Positions 16,236 through 23,703 of a DNA stretch of 64,000 nt are shown here, piece after piece (the stretch's first letter is position 1; each line of letters starts with the position of its first letter). The notes under the pieces are model-generated. The model searched no databases. It was not told the DNA's origin and was given only the letters and a program-made list of their open reading frames with translations. The position numbers were made by a program, and so were the translations under genes. This DNA is from Curtobacterium sp. MCPF17_002 (GTDB taxonomy: Bacteria > Actinomycetota > Actinomycetes > Actinomycetales > Microbacteriaceae): assembly GCF_003234115.2 (NCBI RefSeq), contig NZ_CP126251.1:310001-374000 (forward strand). Reading direction: 5' to 3'.

Positions 16236-16708
16236 CCGAACAGTTCACCGCCCACGCGACCCACCGGTTCTCGTACCCCGTCACCGACGTCTACCGCGCC
16301 TTCGTCGACCCGGCACTCCTCGCCCTGTGGTTCGGCCCGCTCGGTTTCCACGTCCCCGCCGCGACCGTCGAGGTCGACGCTCGCGTCGGTGGCGCCTGGA
16401 ACCTCACGATGGTCAGCAACGACAACCCCGAGTGGACCTCGCCCGTGACGTCGACGCTGCAGGAGATCGAGGAGAACCGGGTCATCGTCGGCACCCAGGT
16501 CGCGAACGGCATCCCCGGGATCGAGGACGGCACGCCGCTGTCGCTCACGCTCGAGTTCGCCGAGGACGGCGACGGCACGATCGTCACGCTGACCCAGGGC
16601 CCGTTCCCCGAGATGATGCGCGACATGAACATCGCCGGCTGGACGCAGTCGTTCCACAAGCTCGAGGCGCTCCTCGGTGCCCCGAAGGAGTTCTTCCAGA
16701 TGCCGTGA
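16232..16708 (+). CDS. SRPBCC (AHSA1-like) domain protein
   Basis: A 158-residue START/Bet v1-like protein with the AHSA1 signature: HRFSYPVTDVYRAFVDP, LALWFGPLGF, VDARVGGAWNL and a C-terminal amphipathic helix (WTQSFHKLEALL). These proteins bind hydrophobic ligands in a deep cavity; those paired with ArsR regulators are often of unknown ligand. It is translationally coupled to the ArsR gene. Confidence 0.9.
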   Translation: MTEQFTAHATHRFSYPVTDVYRAFVDPALLALWFGPLGFHVPAATVEVDARVGGAWNLTMVSNDNPEWTSPVTSTLQEIEENRVIVGTQVANGIPGIEDGTPLSLTLEFAEDGDGTIVTLTQGPFPEMMRDMNIAGWTQSFHKLEALLGAPKEFFQMP

Positions 16709-16883
16709 CACGCCGCCGTACCCCCGGAACTGGGGTTCACCAGGCGGTGTCAAGGGGGTTGTTTCTCCTCCCTGAAAAGGTGAACATCGTTCGGCGGCGC
16801 GTATCGGGCGTGTCGCCGAACGGTCGCGCAGGGGCGTGACCGCCACCCGGATCGCCTCCCTGCGATCCCAGCCCAGGGGAATC

Positions 16884-18074
16884 ATGCGCAGCACCTCGTC
16901 GTCCACGGCACGCCCACGCCCAGTCCGCGCTCGGGTCCTCGCGACCGTCGTCGCACTCGCCGCCGTCGCCGCGGGGCTCGTGGGCACCGCCGCTCCGGCC
17001 ACCGCCGCTCCAGCCGTCTACACGGGCACCGTCCCCGCCGGCGCGACGCTCTGGCCCGGAGACTCCGTCACCTCGAACAACGGGCAGTTCCAGCTCGTCA
17101 TGCAGGGTGACGGCAACCTCGTCGAGTACGGGATCGGGCGCAAGGTCCTCTGGTCCTCGAACACGTCCGGCAAGTCCGGCGCGTTCGCCCAGATCCGCGC
17201 GAACGGCACCCTCGCGATCGTGTACAACAACGTGCGCATCGCCCTCTGGGGCGGCGCCGGCCAGGTCGGCCGGAACTTCGGCGTCCGTCCCGACGGCACC
17301 ATGCGGATGATCAACACGGCGAACCACAGCGTCGTCGAGTTCCCGACCTACCAGGACAGCATCGCCGCCGGGAACGTCATCCTGCCCGGTACCGTGCTGC
17401 GATCCGACCGCACCAACTCCCGCACCCTGACGATGCGCGCCGACGGCGTCCTCGTGCAGGTCGTCGACGGCAAGCAGGTCTGGGCCACGAAGACCACCGG
17501 CAACAAGAACGCGTACGCCGCCGTGCAGGCGGACGGGAACCTCGTCGTCTACAGCGCGGCGAAGAAGGCGCTGTGGGCCAGTGCCACGAGCCGCGCCGGC
17601 ACCGGGCAGCTGCTCGTGCAGGTCGACGGCAACGTGGTCCTCTACGGCAAGACCGACACCCGCGTGTGGTCGACCCGATCAGTCACCGGGCTGCTCTGGC
17701 CCGTCGCGAGCACCAAGATCTCCGGCAAGTACGGCGACGACCGCGGCGCCGGACACGTCCCGCGCTACCACCAGGGCACCGACTCCGCCGTCGGCATCGG
17801 CACCGCCGTGTACGCCTCGGGCACCGGGACGGTCACGAGCGCCGTCGCGAACAACGCCTCGTACGGCAACTACGTCGTCGTGACCTACGGCATGACCACG
17901 GTGCTCACCGCGCACCTCAGCAAGATCGAGGTGAAGACGGGGCAGATCGTGACGAAGGGCAACGAGATCGCGCGGTCCGGCAACACCGGGCAGTCGACGG
18001 GGCCGCACGTGCACGTCGAGGTCCGTCAGGGCGGGACGCTCGTCGACCCGCTGAAGGTGCTGCACTTCCGCTGA
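16884..18074 (+). CDS. Secreted bulb-type lectin / M23 metallopeptidase
   Basis: A 396-residue secreted protein. The signal peptide spans roughly residues 1-45 (Arg-rich start, long hydrophobic core, ATAAPAV). It is followed by about six beta-prism lectin repeats marked by QGDGNLVEY, QADGNLVVY and QVDGNVVLY, the mannose-binding QxDxNxVxY motif. The C-terminal M23 domain has zinc ligands His296, Asp300 and His377 (HQGTD and HVHVEV), so it should cleave peptidoglycan cross-bridges. The lectin part may target the enzyme to wall glycans. ATG 16884 is preferred to GTG 16836 because AGGGGA precedes it. Confidence 0.88.
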   Translation: MRSTSSSTARPRPVRARVLATVVALAAVAAGLVGTAAPATAAPAVYTGTVPAGATLWPGDSVTSNNGQFQLVMQGDGNLVEYGIGRKVLWSSNTSGKSGAFAQIRANGTLAIVYNNVRIALWGGAGQVGRNFGVRPDGTMRMINTANHSVVEFPTYQDSIAAGNVILPGTVLRSDRTNSRTLTMRADGVLVQVVDGKQVWATKTTGNKNAYAAVQADGNLVVYSAAKKALWASATSRAGTGQLLVQVDGNVVLYGKTDTRVWSTRSVTGLLWPVASTKISGKYGDDRGAGHVPRYHQGTDSAVGIGTAVYASGTGTVTSAVANNASYGNYVVVTYGMTTVLTAHLSKIEVKTGQIVTKGNEIARSGNTGQSTGPHVHVEVRQGGTLVDPLKVLHFR

Positions 18075-18125
18075 GGTTCGCGCGTCGCCGGGCGTCGCCG
18101 CGCAGGCGCTTCGTCGCCGCGCCCG

Positions 18126-18184
18126 CTTCGTGAGCAGAAATGGTCGGGTCGCTCGAGGGCACCCGACCATTTCTGCTCACGAAG
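18126..18184. terminator. 24-bp perfect inverted repeat downstream of lectin-peptidase gene
   Basis: Arms 18126-18149 and 18161-18184 are perfectly complementary around an 11-base loop (CGCTCGAGGGC). The stem contains GAGCAGAAATGGTCGGGT. A stem this long with no T-tract is unusual for a plain terminator, and it may be a mobile palindromic element. Confidence 0.7.
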
Positions 18185-18243
18185 TTCCGCGAAGTTCGTC
18201 AGGATCGTCGTTCTCCCGACACTCCTGAAGTGAAGGGGGTTCC

Positions 18244-18699
18244 GTGAGAGACGACGACTCGGTCCTCGTGCGCCGGATGGTGTCCGGGGACAAGACAGCG
18301 CTCGCGACGGCGTTCGACCGGTTCGCACCGGTGCTGACGCGCTACGCGTGGGCGGTCACCGCCACCTCCGCCGACGTCGAGCACGTCGTGCAGGAGTCGT
18401 TGCTGTCGCTCTGGAAGCACGCCGACGGGCTGTACCTGCCCACCGGACTGCTGCTGCCGTGGCTCCTCGCGGTCTGCCGATCGCACGCCGGGCCGCGCGG
18501 TGCCGACGTCGCCGGAGGGGAGCCGCTGCGCTGGGTCCAGGACGACCTGGCCGCGCTCCCCGACACCGACCGCCGACTCGTCGAGCTCTGCCTCGTCGAC
18601 GGTCGGACATGGGCGGAGGCCGCACAGCTGCTCGGTCTCCGTCCCGGAGGGCCCGCACCACGGCGAGGGTCCCGAGCGACGAAGGAGGTGCAGCGATGA
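18244..18699 (+). CDS. Small sigma-70 family factor with degenerate region 4
   Basis: A 151-residue ECF-like sigma factor. Region 2 is clear (RRMVSGDKTALATAFDRF, YAWAVTATSADVEHVVQESL, LWKHADGL). Region 4 starts normally (LPDTDRRLVELCLVDGRTWAEAAQLLGL) but the recognition helix is replaced by [19 protein letters not shown], so -35 recognition is doubtful. A +1 frame reads SPSRRARTTARVPS at that point, so a frameshift is possible. It overlaps the next gene by four bases (ATGA). Confidence 0.75.
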   Translation: MRDDDSVLVRRMVSGDKTALATAFDRFAPVLTRYAWAVTATSADVEHVVQESLLSLWKHADGLYLPTGLLLPWLLAVCRSHAGPRGADVAGGEPLRWVQDDLAALPDTDRRLVELCLVDGRTWAEAAQLLGLRPGGPAPRRGSRATKEVQR

Positions 18700-19538
18700 A
18701 CTCTGAACCCCCGATCGGAGACGACCTGCAGCGCATGCTCGTCTCGATGAAGCAGAACGTGCTGAAGCGCGCCGAATCGCGAAGGCATCGCGGACGTCGG
18801 ACCGGCATCGTGATCGCGGTCATCGCCCTGCTCGCCGTCGGTACCGCCGGCGGTGGAGTGGCCCTCGGCCTGATCCCGACCTCGCCCACGGCAGCACCGG
18901 AATCCAGCCCGAGCGCGACCCGTGAACCGACGAGTGCCGTCACGCCGTCCTCGGCACCGGTCGTCGACGCTCCGACGCCGGTCCTCACCCCGACGCCGAC
19001 TGTGACCGCGCCGCCGTACTCGGCGGCGGACTGGTCGACGTGGACGATCTCGGCCGACGCCGTCGGTCCGGCGACGCTCGGGAGCCTGACCGGCGCCGAC
19101 GACGCCGCCCTCCGCGCAGGGTTCGCGCCGGCGCCTCCGCGGGTCGACGACAAGGGGGCCGTGATCTACCCGTACGGGTGCCCCAACCCGAACGCGCGGA
19201 TCTGGGACGGGCCCGGAGGCGAGAACGTGGTCGAGATCGTCGCCGGAGACGCTGTCGGCTCGGTCATCATCGGGCAGGAGAACGGTCCCCCTGGTCAGCT
19301 CGTCGGACCGAGGACGTTCGACGGCATCGGCCTGGGCAGCACGCTCGACGAGGTCAAGGCCGCCTACCCGGACCTGGTGCAGACGCGGAAGGACCCCGTC
19401 GGCGGCACCCGCGACACGTTCTGGGCTGTCCACTCCGGCGAGCGGTACATCGTCTTTCAGGTGCCGTACGAGGGTGACCGGGTGGCGACGGTGTACGTCG
19501 GCAGCACGAGCGAGCCGGAGGACGACTACTGCTCCTGA
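18696..19538 (+). CDS. Single-pass membrane protein coupled to sigma factor
   Basis: A 280-residue protein with a short cytoplasmic N-terminus (about 35 residues, with the helix LQRMLVSMKQNVLKRAESRR), one membrane helix at about 36-60, a Ser/Thr/Pro-rich linker to about 110, and a folded extracellular domain with segments GLGSTLDEVKAAYPDLV and IVFQVPYEGDRVATVYVG. Gene position and topology suggest an anti-sigma or signal-sensing partner of the upstream sigma factor, but the cytoplasmic part lacks a zinc-binding anti-sigma motif. Two cysteines may form a disulphide outside. Confidence 0.7.
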   Translation: MNSEPPIGDDLQRMLVSMKQNVLKRAESRRHRGRRTGIVIAVIALLAVGTAGGGVALGLIPTSPTAAPESSPSATREPTSAVTPSSAPVVDAPTPVLTPTPTVTAPPYSAADWSTWTISADAVGPATLGSLTGADDAALRAGFAPAPPRVDDKGAVIYPYGCPNPNARIWDGPGGENVVEIVAGDAVGSVIIGQENGPPGQLVGPRTFDGIGLGSTLDEVKAAYPDLVQTRKDPVGGTRDTFWAVHSGERYIVFQVPYEGDRVATVYVGSTSEPEDDYCS

Positions 19539-19578
19539 CGGCATCACTGAACGCTGATGTTCTACATGCCATAGGTTG

Positions 19579-19604
19579 GGGTGCTGTCACCCCGAATGGG
19601 GTGG
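19579..19604 (+). promoter_or_regulatory. Three-arm alternative hairpin ahead of HsdR-N gene
   Basis: GGGGTG (19579-19584), CACCCC (19589-19594) and GGGGTG (19599-19604) follow each other, so the middle arm can pair with only one of the two outer arms at a time. A TACGGT -10 candidate lies downstream at 19637-19642, which argues that this element may be terminator-like rather than leader RNA. Confidence 0.4.
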
Positions 19605-19665
19605 CGGCCCCTCGTGAATGCTGACGGGTCATCAATTACGGTTGCAGTGACCCAGGGGAGGAACA

Positions 19666-20763
19666 ATGGAGTTCGAAGAGCGGCTCGCCGCGTTGGCGAC
19701 CAAGGTGCAGAACCAGCGCGAGGCCATCCAGACGGAGGAAGCGACCAAGAACGCGTTCGTCATGCCGTTCATCTCGACGATCCTCGGCTACGACGTCTTC
19801 AACCCGCTCGAGGTCGTGCCTGAGTTCACTGCCGATGTGGGTGTGAAGCGTGGCGAGAAGGTCGACTACGCGATCATGCGCGACGGTGAGGTGCAGATCC
19901 TCATCGAGTGCAAGAAGTCGACCGAGCCGCTGAAGATCGAGCACGCATCGCAGCTGTTCCGGTACTTCTCGGTCACGAACGCACGCATCGCCGTCCTGAC
20001 CAACGGCGAGGTCTACAACTTCTACACGGACCTCGACGCACCGAACAAGATGGACGATCGACCGTTCCTGGTACTGGACCTCGCCGCCATCGACGAGACC
20101 CTCCTCCCCGAACTCAGCAAGCTGACGAAGGACGTGTTCGACCTCGACTCGGTCATCAGCGCGGCCGAGGAACTCAAGTACGTCGGCTCGATCAAACGTG
20201 CCATCGCCGCACAGTTCCGCGAGCCGGAAGAGGACTTCGTCCGTCTCTTCACGTCCCGCGTCTACGACGGTCGCTTCACACAAGAGGCACGGACTCAGTT
20301 CACGACGTTGGTCGCGAAGGCGTCGAAGCAGTTCCTCAACGAGCAGGTCAACGACCGGCTCAAGACGGCACTCGGTGCGTCGTACAGTGCACCGGTCGGA
20401 GCTGAGGCGCCAGCAGAGACCGTCACGAGTGCAGCTGTCGCCGAGGACGACCTCGACCGTGACACTGAGATCGAGACGACCCTCGAGGAGCTCGAGGGCT
20501 ACCAGATCGTCAAGGCGATCGCGTGCAGTGAGGTCAAGCCCGACCGCATCGCGCACCGCGACCAGAAGTCCTACTTCGCCGTCCTGCTCGATGACAACAA
20601 CCGGAAGCCCATCGCCCGGTTGTGGTTCAACGGGAAGAAGCAGAAGTACCTCGGTCTGTTCGACGAGGGAAAGGTCGAGACGAAGCACCCCATCGAGAAC
20701 CTCGACGACATCTACCTCCACGCGGCCGCCATCCGTGAGGCCACCCAGCGCTACGCGGTCTGA
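19666..20763 (+). CDS. Orphan type I restriction HsdR N-terminal-like nuclease protein
   Basis: A 365-residue soluble protein. After a coiled N-terminal helix, LGYDVFNPLEVVPEF and the run Asp67 ... Glu81-Cys-Lys83 form a PD-(D/E)xK nuclease core as in HsdR_N. A helical middle (170-240) and a C-terminal domain with FAVLLDDNNRKPIARLWFN follow. No HsdM, HsdS or helicase is adjacent, so it is a stand-alone protein, probably acting on nucleic acid or in stress or phage defence. GGGGAGGAAC is a strong ribosome binding site. Codon use is visibly less GC-biased than in neighbours, suggesting transfer. Confidence 0.75.
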   Translation: MEFEERLAALATKVQNQREAIQTEEATKNAFVMPFISTILGYDVFNPLEVVPEFTADVGVKRGEKVDYAIMRDGEVQILIECKKSTEPLKIEHASQLFRYFSVTNARIAVLTNGEVYNFYTDLDAPNKMDDRPFLVLDLAAIDETLLPELSKLTKDVFDLDSVISAAEELKYVGSIKRAIAAQFREPEEDFVRLFTSRVYDGRFTQEARTQFTTLVAKASKQFLNEQVNDRLKTALGASYSAPVGAEAPAETVTSAAVAEDDLDRDTEIETTLEELEGYQIVKAIACSEVKPDRIAHRDQKSYFAVLLDDNNRKPIARLWFNGKKQKYLGLFDEGKVETKHPIENLDDIYLHAAAIREATQRYAV

Positions 20764-20803
20764 CCCTCCCGCCGCCGCAGTCGCGCCCGGATACCCTGGC
20801 GGG

Positions 20804-21607
20804 ATGGAGCAGCGCGGCGCACGGGTCCTCGTGCTGGTGGCGATCGGGATCGTCGCCGGCGTGCTCTCCGGCCTGTTCGGCGTCGGCGGCGGCGTGGTCG
20901 TCGTGCCTGCACTGATGGCGTTCCTGCACCTCGACCAGCGCCGGGCATCGGCGACGTCCCTCGTGGCGATCGCCCCCGCGGCCGTCGTCGGCGCCATCAC
21001 CTACGCCGTGCAGGGTGAGGTGCACTGGCTCGCCGCGCTGACCCTGGCGATCGGCAGCGTCGTCGGCGCACCGATCGGCGCGCGGCTCCTGCGGGCGCTC
21101 CCGCTGCGGGTCCTGCCGTGGATCTTCGTCGGCTTCATCGCCGTCGTCCTGGTGTCCCTGTTCACCACCGTCCCGACCCGGGGCGGTGACGTGCACTTCG
21201 GGATCGTCGAAGCGCTCGTGCTCCTGCTGCTCGGCCTGTTGTCCGGCGTGCTCTCCGGGCTGGTCGGCGTGGGCGGCGGGGTCGTCATCGTGCCCGGGCT
21301 CGAGGTCGTCCTCGGCGCTGGTGACCTGCTCGCGAAGGGGACGTCGCTCCTCACGATGGTGCCGACGTCGCTGTCCGGCACGGTCGCGAACCTCCGGCGG
21401 CGCGCGGTCGAGCTGCGCATCGGACTGACGGTCGGCATCACCGCTGCGGTGTGCTCGCCGGCGGGTGCGTGGATCGCCCGGCTCGTCGACCCGCAGGTGG
21501 GCACCTGGCTCTTCGCCGCGTTCCTGGTGGTCGTGGCGGTCATCGTCCTGGTGCGTGGTCGCCGGGCCGCACTCCGGAACGTGGCGACGGCCGGCGAGGT
21601 CGCGTGA
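20804..21607 (+). CDS. TSUP family transporter (TauE/SafE-like sulfite exporter)
   Basis: A 267-residue membrane protein with eight predicted helices in two homologous halves, each starting with the TSUP signature GVLSGLFGVGGGVVVVPAL (residues near 20) and GVLSGLVGVGGGVVIVPGL (near 150). TSUP proteins move sulfite, sulfoacetate or similar anions. TACCCT at 20792-20797 ends six bases before the ATG: probably leaderless. Its stop overlaps the start of the AlkD-like gene. Confidence 0.92.
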   Translation: MEQRGARVLVLVAIGIVAGVLSGLFGVGGGVVVVPALMAFLHLDQRRASATSLVAIAPAAVVGAITYAVQGEVHWLAALTLAIGSVVGAPIGARLLRALPLRVLPWIFVGFIAVVLVSLFTTVPTRGGDVHFGIVEALVLLLLGLLSGVLSGLVGVGGGVVIVPGLEVVLGAGDLLAKGTSLLTMVPTSLSGTVANLRRRAVELRIGLTVGITAAVCSPAGAWIARLVDPQVGTWLFAAFLVVVAVIVLVRGRRAALRNVATAGEVA

Positions 21608-22254
21608 CGCGCCTCCAGGCCGGTCGTGGGAGCAACCACGCGGATGCGGAGGCCGTCCTGTCGGCGTTCGCGCGGACGTCCGGTGACGTGCCGGCGGCCC
21701 GCAGGGTCGCGCGGCAGTTCGCCGACCTCGACGAGGGGGAACGCTCGGCACTGCTGTGGAGCGAGGACGCGGGCGCGCAGCTCGTCGCGGTGCTGCTGCT
21801 CGTGCAGGCGATGCGCGAACGGTCCGACCCGGAGCTGACCGAGGAGTACCTGTCGGCGGCGAAGGCCGAGCGCTTCGAGGACACCGTGCTCGTCGACCTG
21901 GTGGCGGAGGAGCTCGTGGGTGCACCGATGGTGGGCGGCTCGACCGGCCCGCTGTTCGCGCTCGTGAAGTCGGACGTGGCGATGGTCCGTCGGGTCGCGG
22001 TCGTGGCGACGTTGGCCTTCGCGAAGCAGGGCGACGCGGACGTGCCGCTCGGCATCGCGGGCAGACTCGTCCGGGAGCGCAGCGACACCGTGCAGTCGGC
22101 GCTCGGGTGGGTGCTGCGCGAGACCGGCAAGCGTGCCTCGGAGCCCGCGCTGATCGCGTTCCTCGAGCGGAGCGGACGGTTCCTGACGCCCGCTGCCCGT
22201 CTCACGGCGACCGAGCACCTGCCGCCGTCCGAACGGGCCCGACTGCGCGGCTGA
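21604..22254 (+). CDS. HEAT-like repeat protein, probable DNA alkylation repair (AlkD-like)
   Basis: A 216-residue all-helical protein. RERSDPELTEEYLSAAK, FEDTVLVDLVAEELVG and MVRRVAVVATLAFAKQGD resemble the helical repeats of AlkD-type glycosylases, which remove alkylated bases without base flipping. The GTG at 21604 overlaps the TSUP stop (GTGA). Its first codons TRLQAG are the translation of a dispersed palindrome half copy, so the true N-terminus may be a little further down. Assignment to AlkD is by pattern only. Confidence 0.6.
   Translation: MTRLQAGRGSNHADAEAVLSAFARTSGDVPAARRVARQFADLDEGERSALLWSEDAGAQLVAVLLLVQAMRERSDPELTEEYLSAAKAERFEDTVLVDLVAEELVGAPMVGGSTGPLFALVKSDVAMVRRVAVVATLAFAKQGDADVPLGIAGRLVRERSDTVQSALGWVLRETGKRASEPALIAFLERSGRFLTPAARLTATEHLPPSERARLRG
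21608..21623. repeat. Palindrome half copy at the start of AlkD-like gene
   Basis: CGCGCCTCCAGGCCGG directly follows the overlapping stop/start codons and would encode residues 2-7 of the AlkD-like protein. Confidence 0.65.
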
Positions 22255-22271
22255 CCCCGACCCCGGTGGGA

Positions 22272-22637
22272 CTAGACCGCGTCCGGCTCCGCCAGCACCG
22301 TCGTCAGTGCGACGATGACGCCCTCGCGGACCTCGATCACGTCGATGCCCCGGACCGCGGGAGCCCCGACCGGACCGAATCCCCACGCGAGTGCCCCGTG
22401 GGTCTCGGAGACGTAGCGGCGTCCCTCCTCGACGAACTGGAACCCGGCCGGCGCCGACTCGAGGAGCCCGGCGGCCTTCTGCTCGAGGGCGTCCCAGCCG
22501 ACGACGACACCCTCCGGGTCGGTGAACGCCACGTCGGTGGAGTAGACGCGCTCGATCGCAGCACGGCGGGAAGCGACGTCGTCGTTGCCGAAGACGTCGT
22601 GGAGGTTCGCGGAGAGGAGCTCGGAGACGGTGGCCAT
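22272..22637 (-). CDS. NTF2-like (SnoaL-type) protein
   Basis: A 121-residue protein with the NTF2-like cone fold pattern: N-terminal helices, then RVYSTDVAFTDPEGVVVGWDALEQKAAGLLE, and alternating strands (FVEEGRRYVSETHGALAWGFGP, GIDVIEVREGVIVALTT). SnoaL-like proteins are small-molecule isomerases, hydrolases or binding proteins. TAGGCT on the minus strand (22644-22649) lies six bases before the ATG, which indicates a leaderless mRNA. It is divergent from the APH-like gene with only 22 bases between the two start codons. Confidence 0.82.
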   Translation of the reverse strand: MATVSELLSANLHDVFGNDDVASRRAAIERVYSTDVAFTDPEGVVVGWDALEQKAAGLLESAPAGFQFVEEGRRYVSETHGALAWGFGPVGAPAVRGIDVIEVREGVIVALTTVLAEPDAV

Positions 22638-22659
22638 GGCCGGAGCCTAACCTGGGCGC
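22638..22659. promoter_or_regulatory. 22-bp divergent leaderless promoter with overlapping -10 boxes
   Basis: The minus-strand box TAGGCT (22644-22649) and the plus-strand box TAACCT (22648-22653) share two bases. Each stands exactly six bases from its own ATG. The -35 elements must therefore lie inside the opposing gene. Confidence 0.7.
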
Positions 22660-23547
22660 ATGCACACCGAGGTGCCCTCCATCGACGAGACGCTGGTCCG
22701 CCGGCTCGTCGCCGCGCAGTTCCCCGACTGGGACGGGTTGCCGGTGCGCGAGGTCGACCACCAGGGGTGGGACAACCGCACCTTCCGGCTCGGCGACGAC
22801 CTCGCCGTCCGCCTGCCGAGTGCCGCCGGGTACGTCCCCGCGGTCGAGAAGGAGCAGGACGTGCTGCCGTACCTCGCCGGTCGGCTCGACATCGCCGTGC
22901 CCGAGCCCGTCGCGCTGGGTGCACCGGGTGCGGGCTACCCGTTCCCGTGGTCGGTCCGACGCTGGCTCGACGGGACCGTGGTTGAGCACGCCGACGGCCT
23001 CGACACGGAGCGGTTCGCCGCCGAGGTCGGCGCCGTGCTCCGGCAGCTGCGGAGCATCCCCGCGGCCGGTGGACCGGCAGCCGGGGAGCACTCGTTCCAC
23101 CGGGGAGCGCATCCGTCGGCCTACTCCGACGAGGTCGTCACGGCACTCGACGCACTCGGGAACGCGGTCGACCGTGCCGCCTGCGAACGGGTCTGGGCCG
23201 CCGCCACCGCGACCAGCTGGGAACACCCGGCGGTCTGGTTCCACGGGGACGTCGCACCGGGCAACCTGCTCGTCGACGGGGACGGCCGCCTCAGCGCCCT
23301 GATCGACTTCGGCACGTGCGGGGTCGGTGACCCCGCCTGCGACCTGGTGCTCGCGTGGACGTTCCTCGAGGGGGACGCACGGCAGGTCCTCCGCGAGGCC
23401 GCCGGGCTCGACGCCGACGCCTGGTCGCGAGCGCGCGGCTGGGCGCTGTGGAAGTCCCTCATCATGCTGGCCGGCAGCGCCGGCCCCGGCGACCGGGCGG
23501 AACACGAACAGGTGCTCGCCTCCGTCCTCGCGGATCCGGTCGTCTGA
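22660..23547 (+). CDS. Aminoglycoside phosphotransferase (APH) family kinase-like protein
   Basis: A 295-residue protein of the APH/choline kinase fold. The N-lobe has DHQGWDNRTFRLGDDLAVRLP; the catalytic loop is WFHGDVAPGNLLV (Asp as base, Asn for metal) and the metal-binding loop is LIDFGTCGVGDPACDL. These enzymes phosphorylate aminoglycosides, macrolides or small metabolites; this protein sits in a non-resistance context so the substrate is open. Its mRNA appears leaderless. Confidence 0.88.
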   Translation: MHTEVPSIDETLVRRLVAAQFPDWDGLPVREVDHQGWDNRTFRLGDDLAVRLPSAAGYVPAVEKEQDVLPYLAGRLDIAVPEPVALGAPGAGYPFPWSVRRWLDGTVVEHADGLDTERFAAEVGAVLRQLRSIPAAGGPAAGEHSFHRGAHPSAYSDEVVTALDALGNAVDRAACERVWAAATATSWEHPAVWFHGDVAPGNLLVDGDGRLSALIDFGTCGVGDPACDLVLAWTFLEGDARQVLREAAGLDADAWSRARGWALWKSLIMLAGSAGPGDRAEHEQVLASVLADPVV

Positions 23548-23559
23548 ACCGGACGGGCG

Positions 23560-23675
23560 GGCCTGGAGGCGCGGATCGCGTCCGCCAAGGAACGCACCGG
23601 ACCGGCGCGGCTGGGAACGCACCACGGGGCGGGGGCGTACCGACGAGGGTGACGTGAGTCGCGCCTCCAGGCCGG
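23560..23675. repeat. Split inverted pair of palindrome half copies
   Basis: GGCCTGGAGGCGCGG (23560-23574) and its complement CGCGCCTCCAGGCCGG (from 23660) flank 85 bases that contain two AACGCACC-type words. The pair fills the gap between the APH-like gene and the zinc dehydrogenase. It looks like one palindrome whose loop has been enlarged. Confidence 0.65.
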
Positions 23676-23703
23676 CTCGAAGCGACCACGAGAGGAACGC
23701 GAC

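Noticed and set aside
18075..18243. A small gene between the lectin-peptidase and sigma factor genes
   Set aside because: The space is mostly the 24-bp inverted repeat and has no open frame with a ribosome binding site.
22660..23547. Aminoglycoside resistance gene
   Set aside because: The APH fold is shared by many metabolite kinases, and the gene neighbours give no resistance context.
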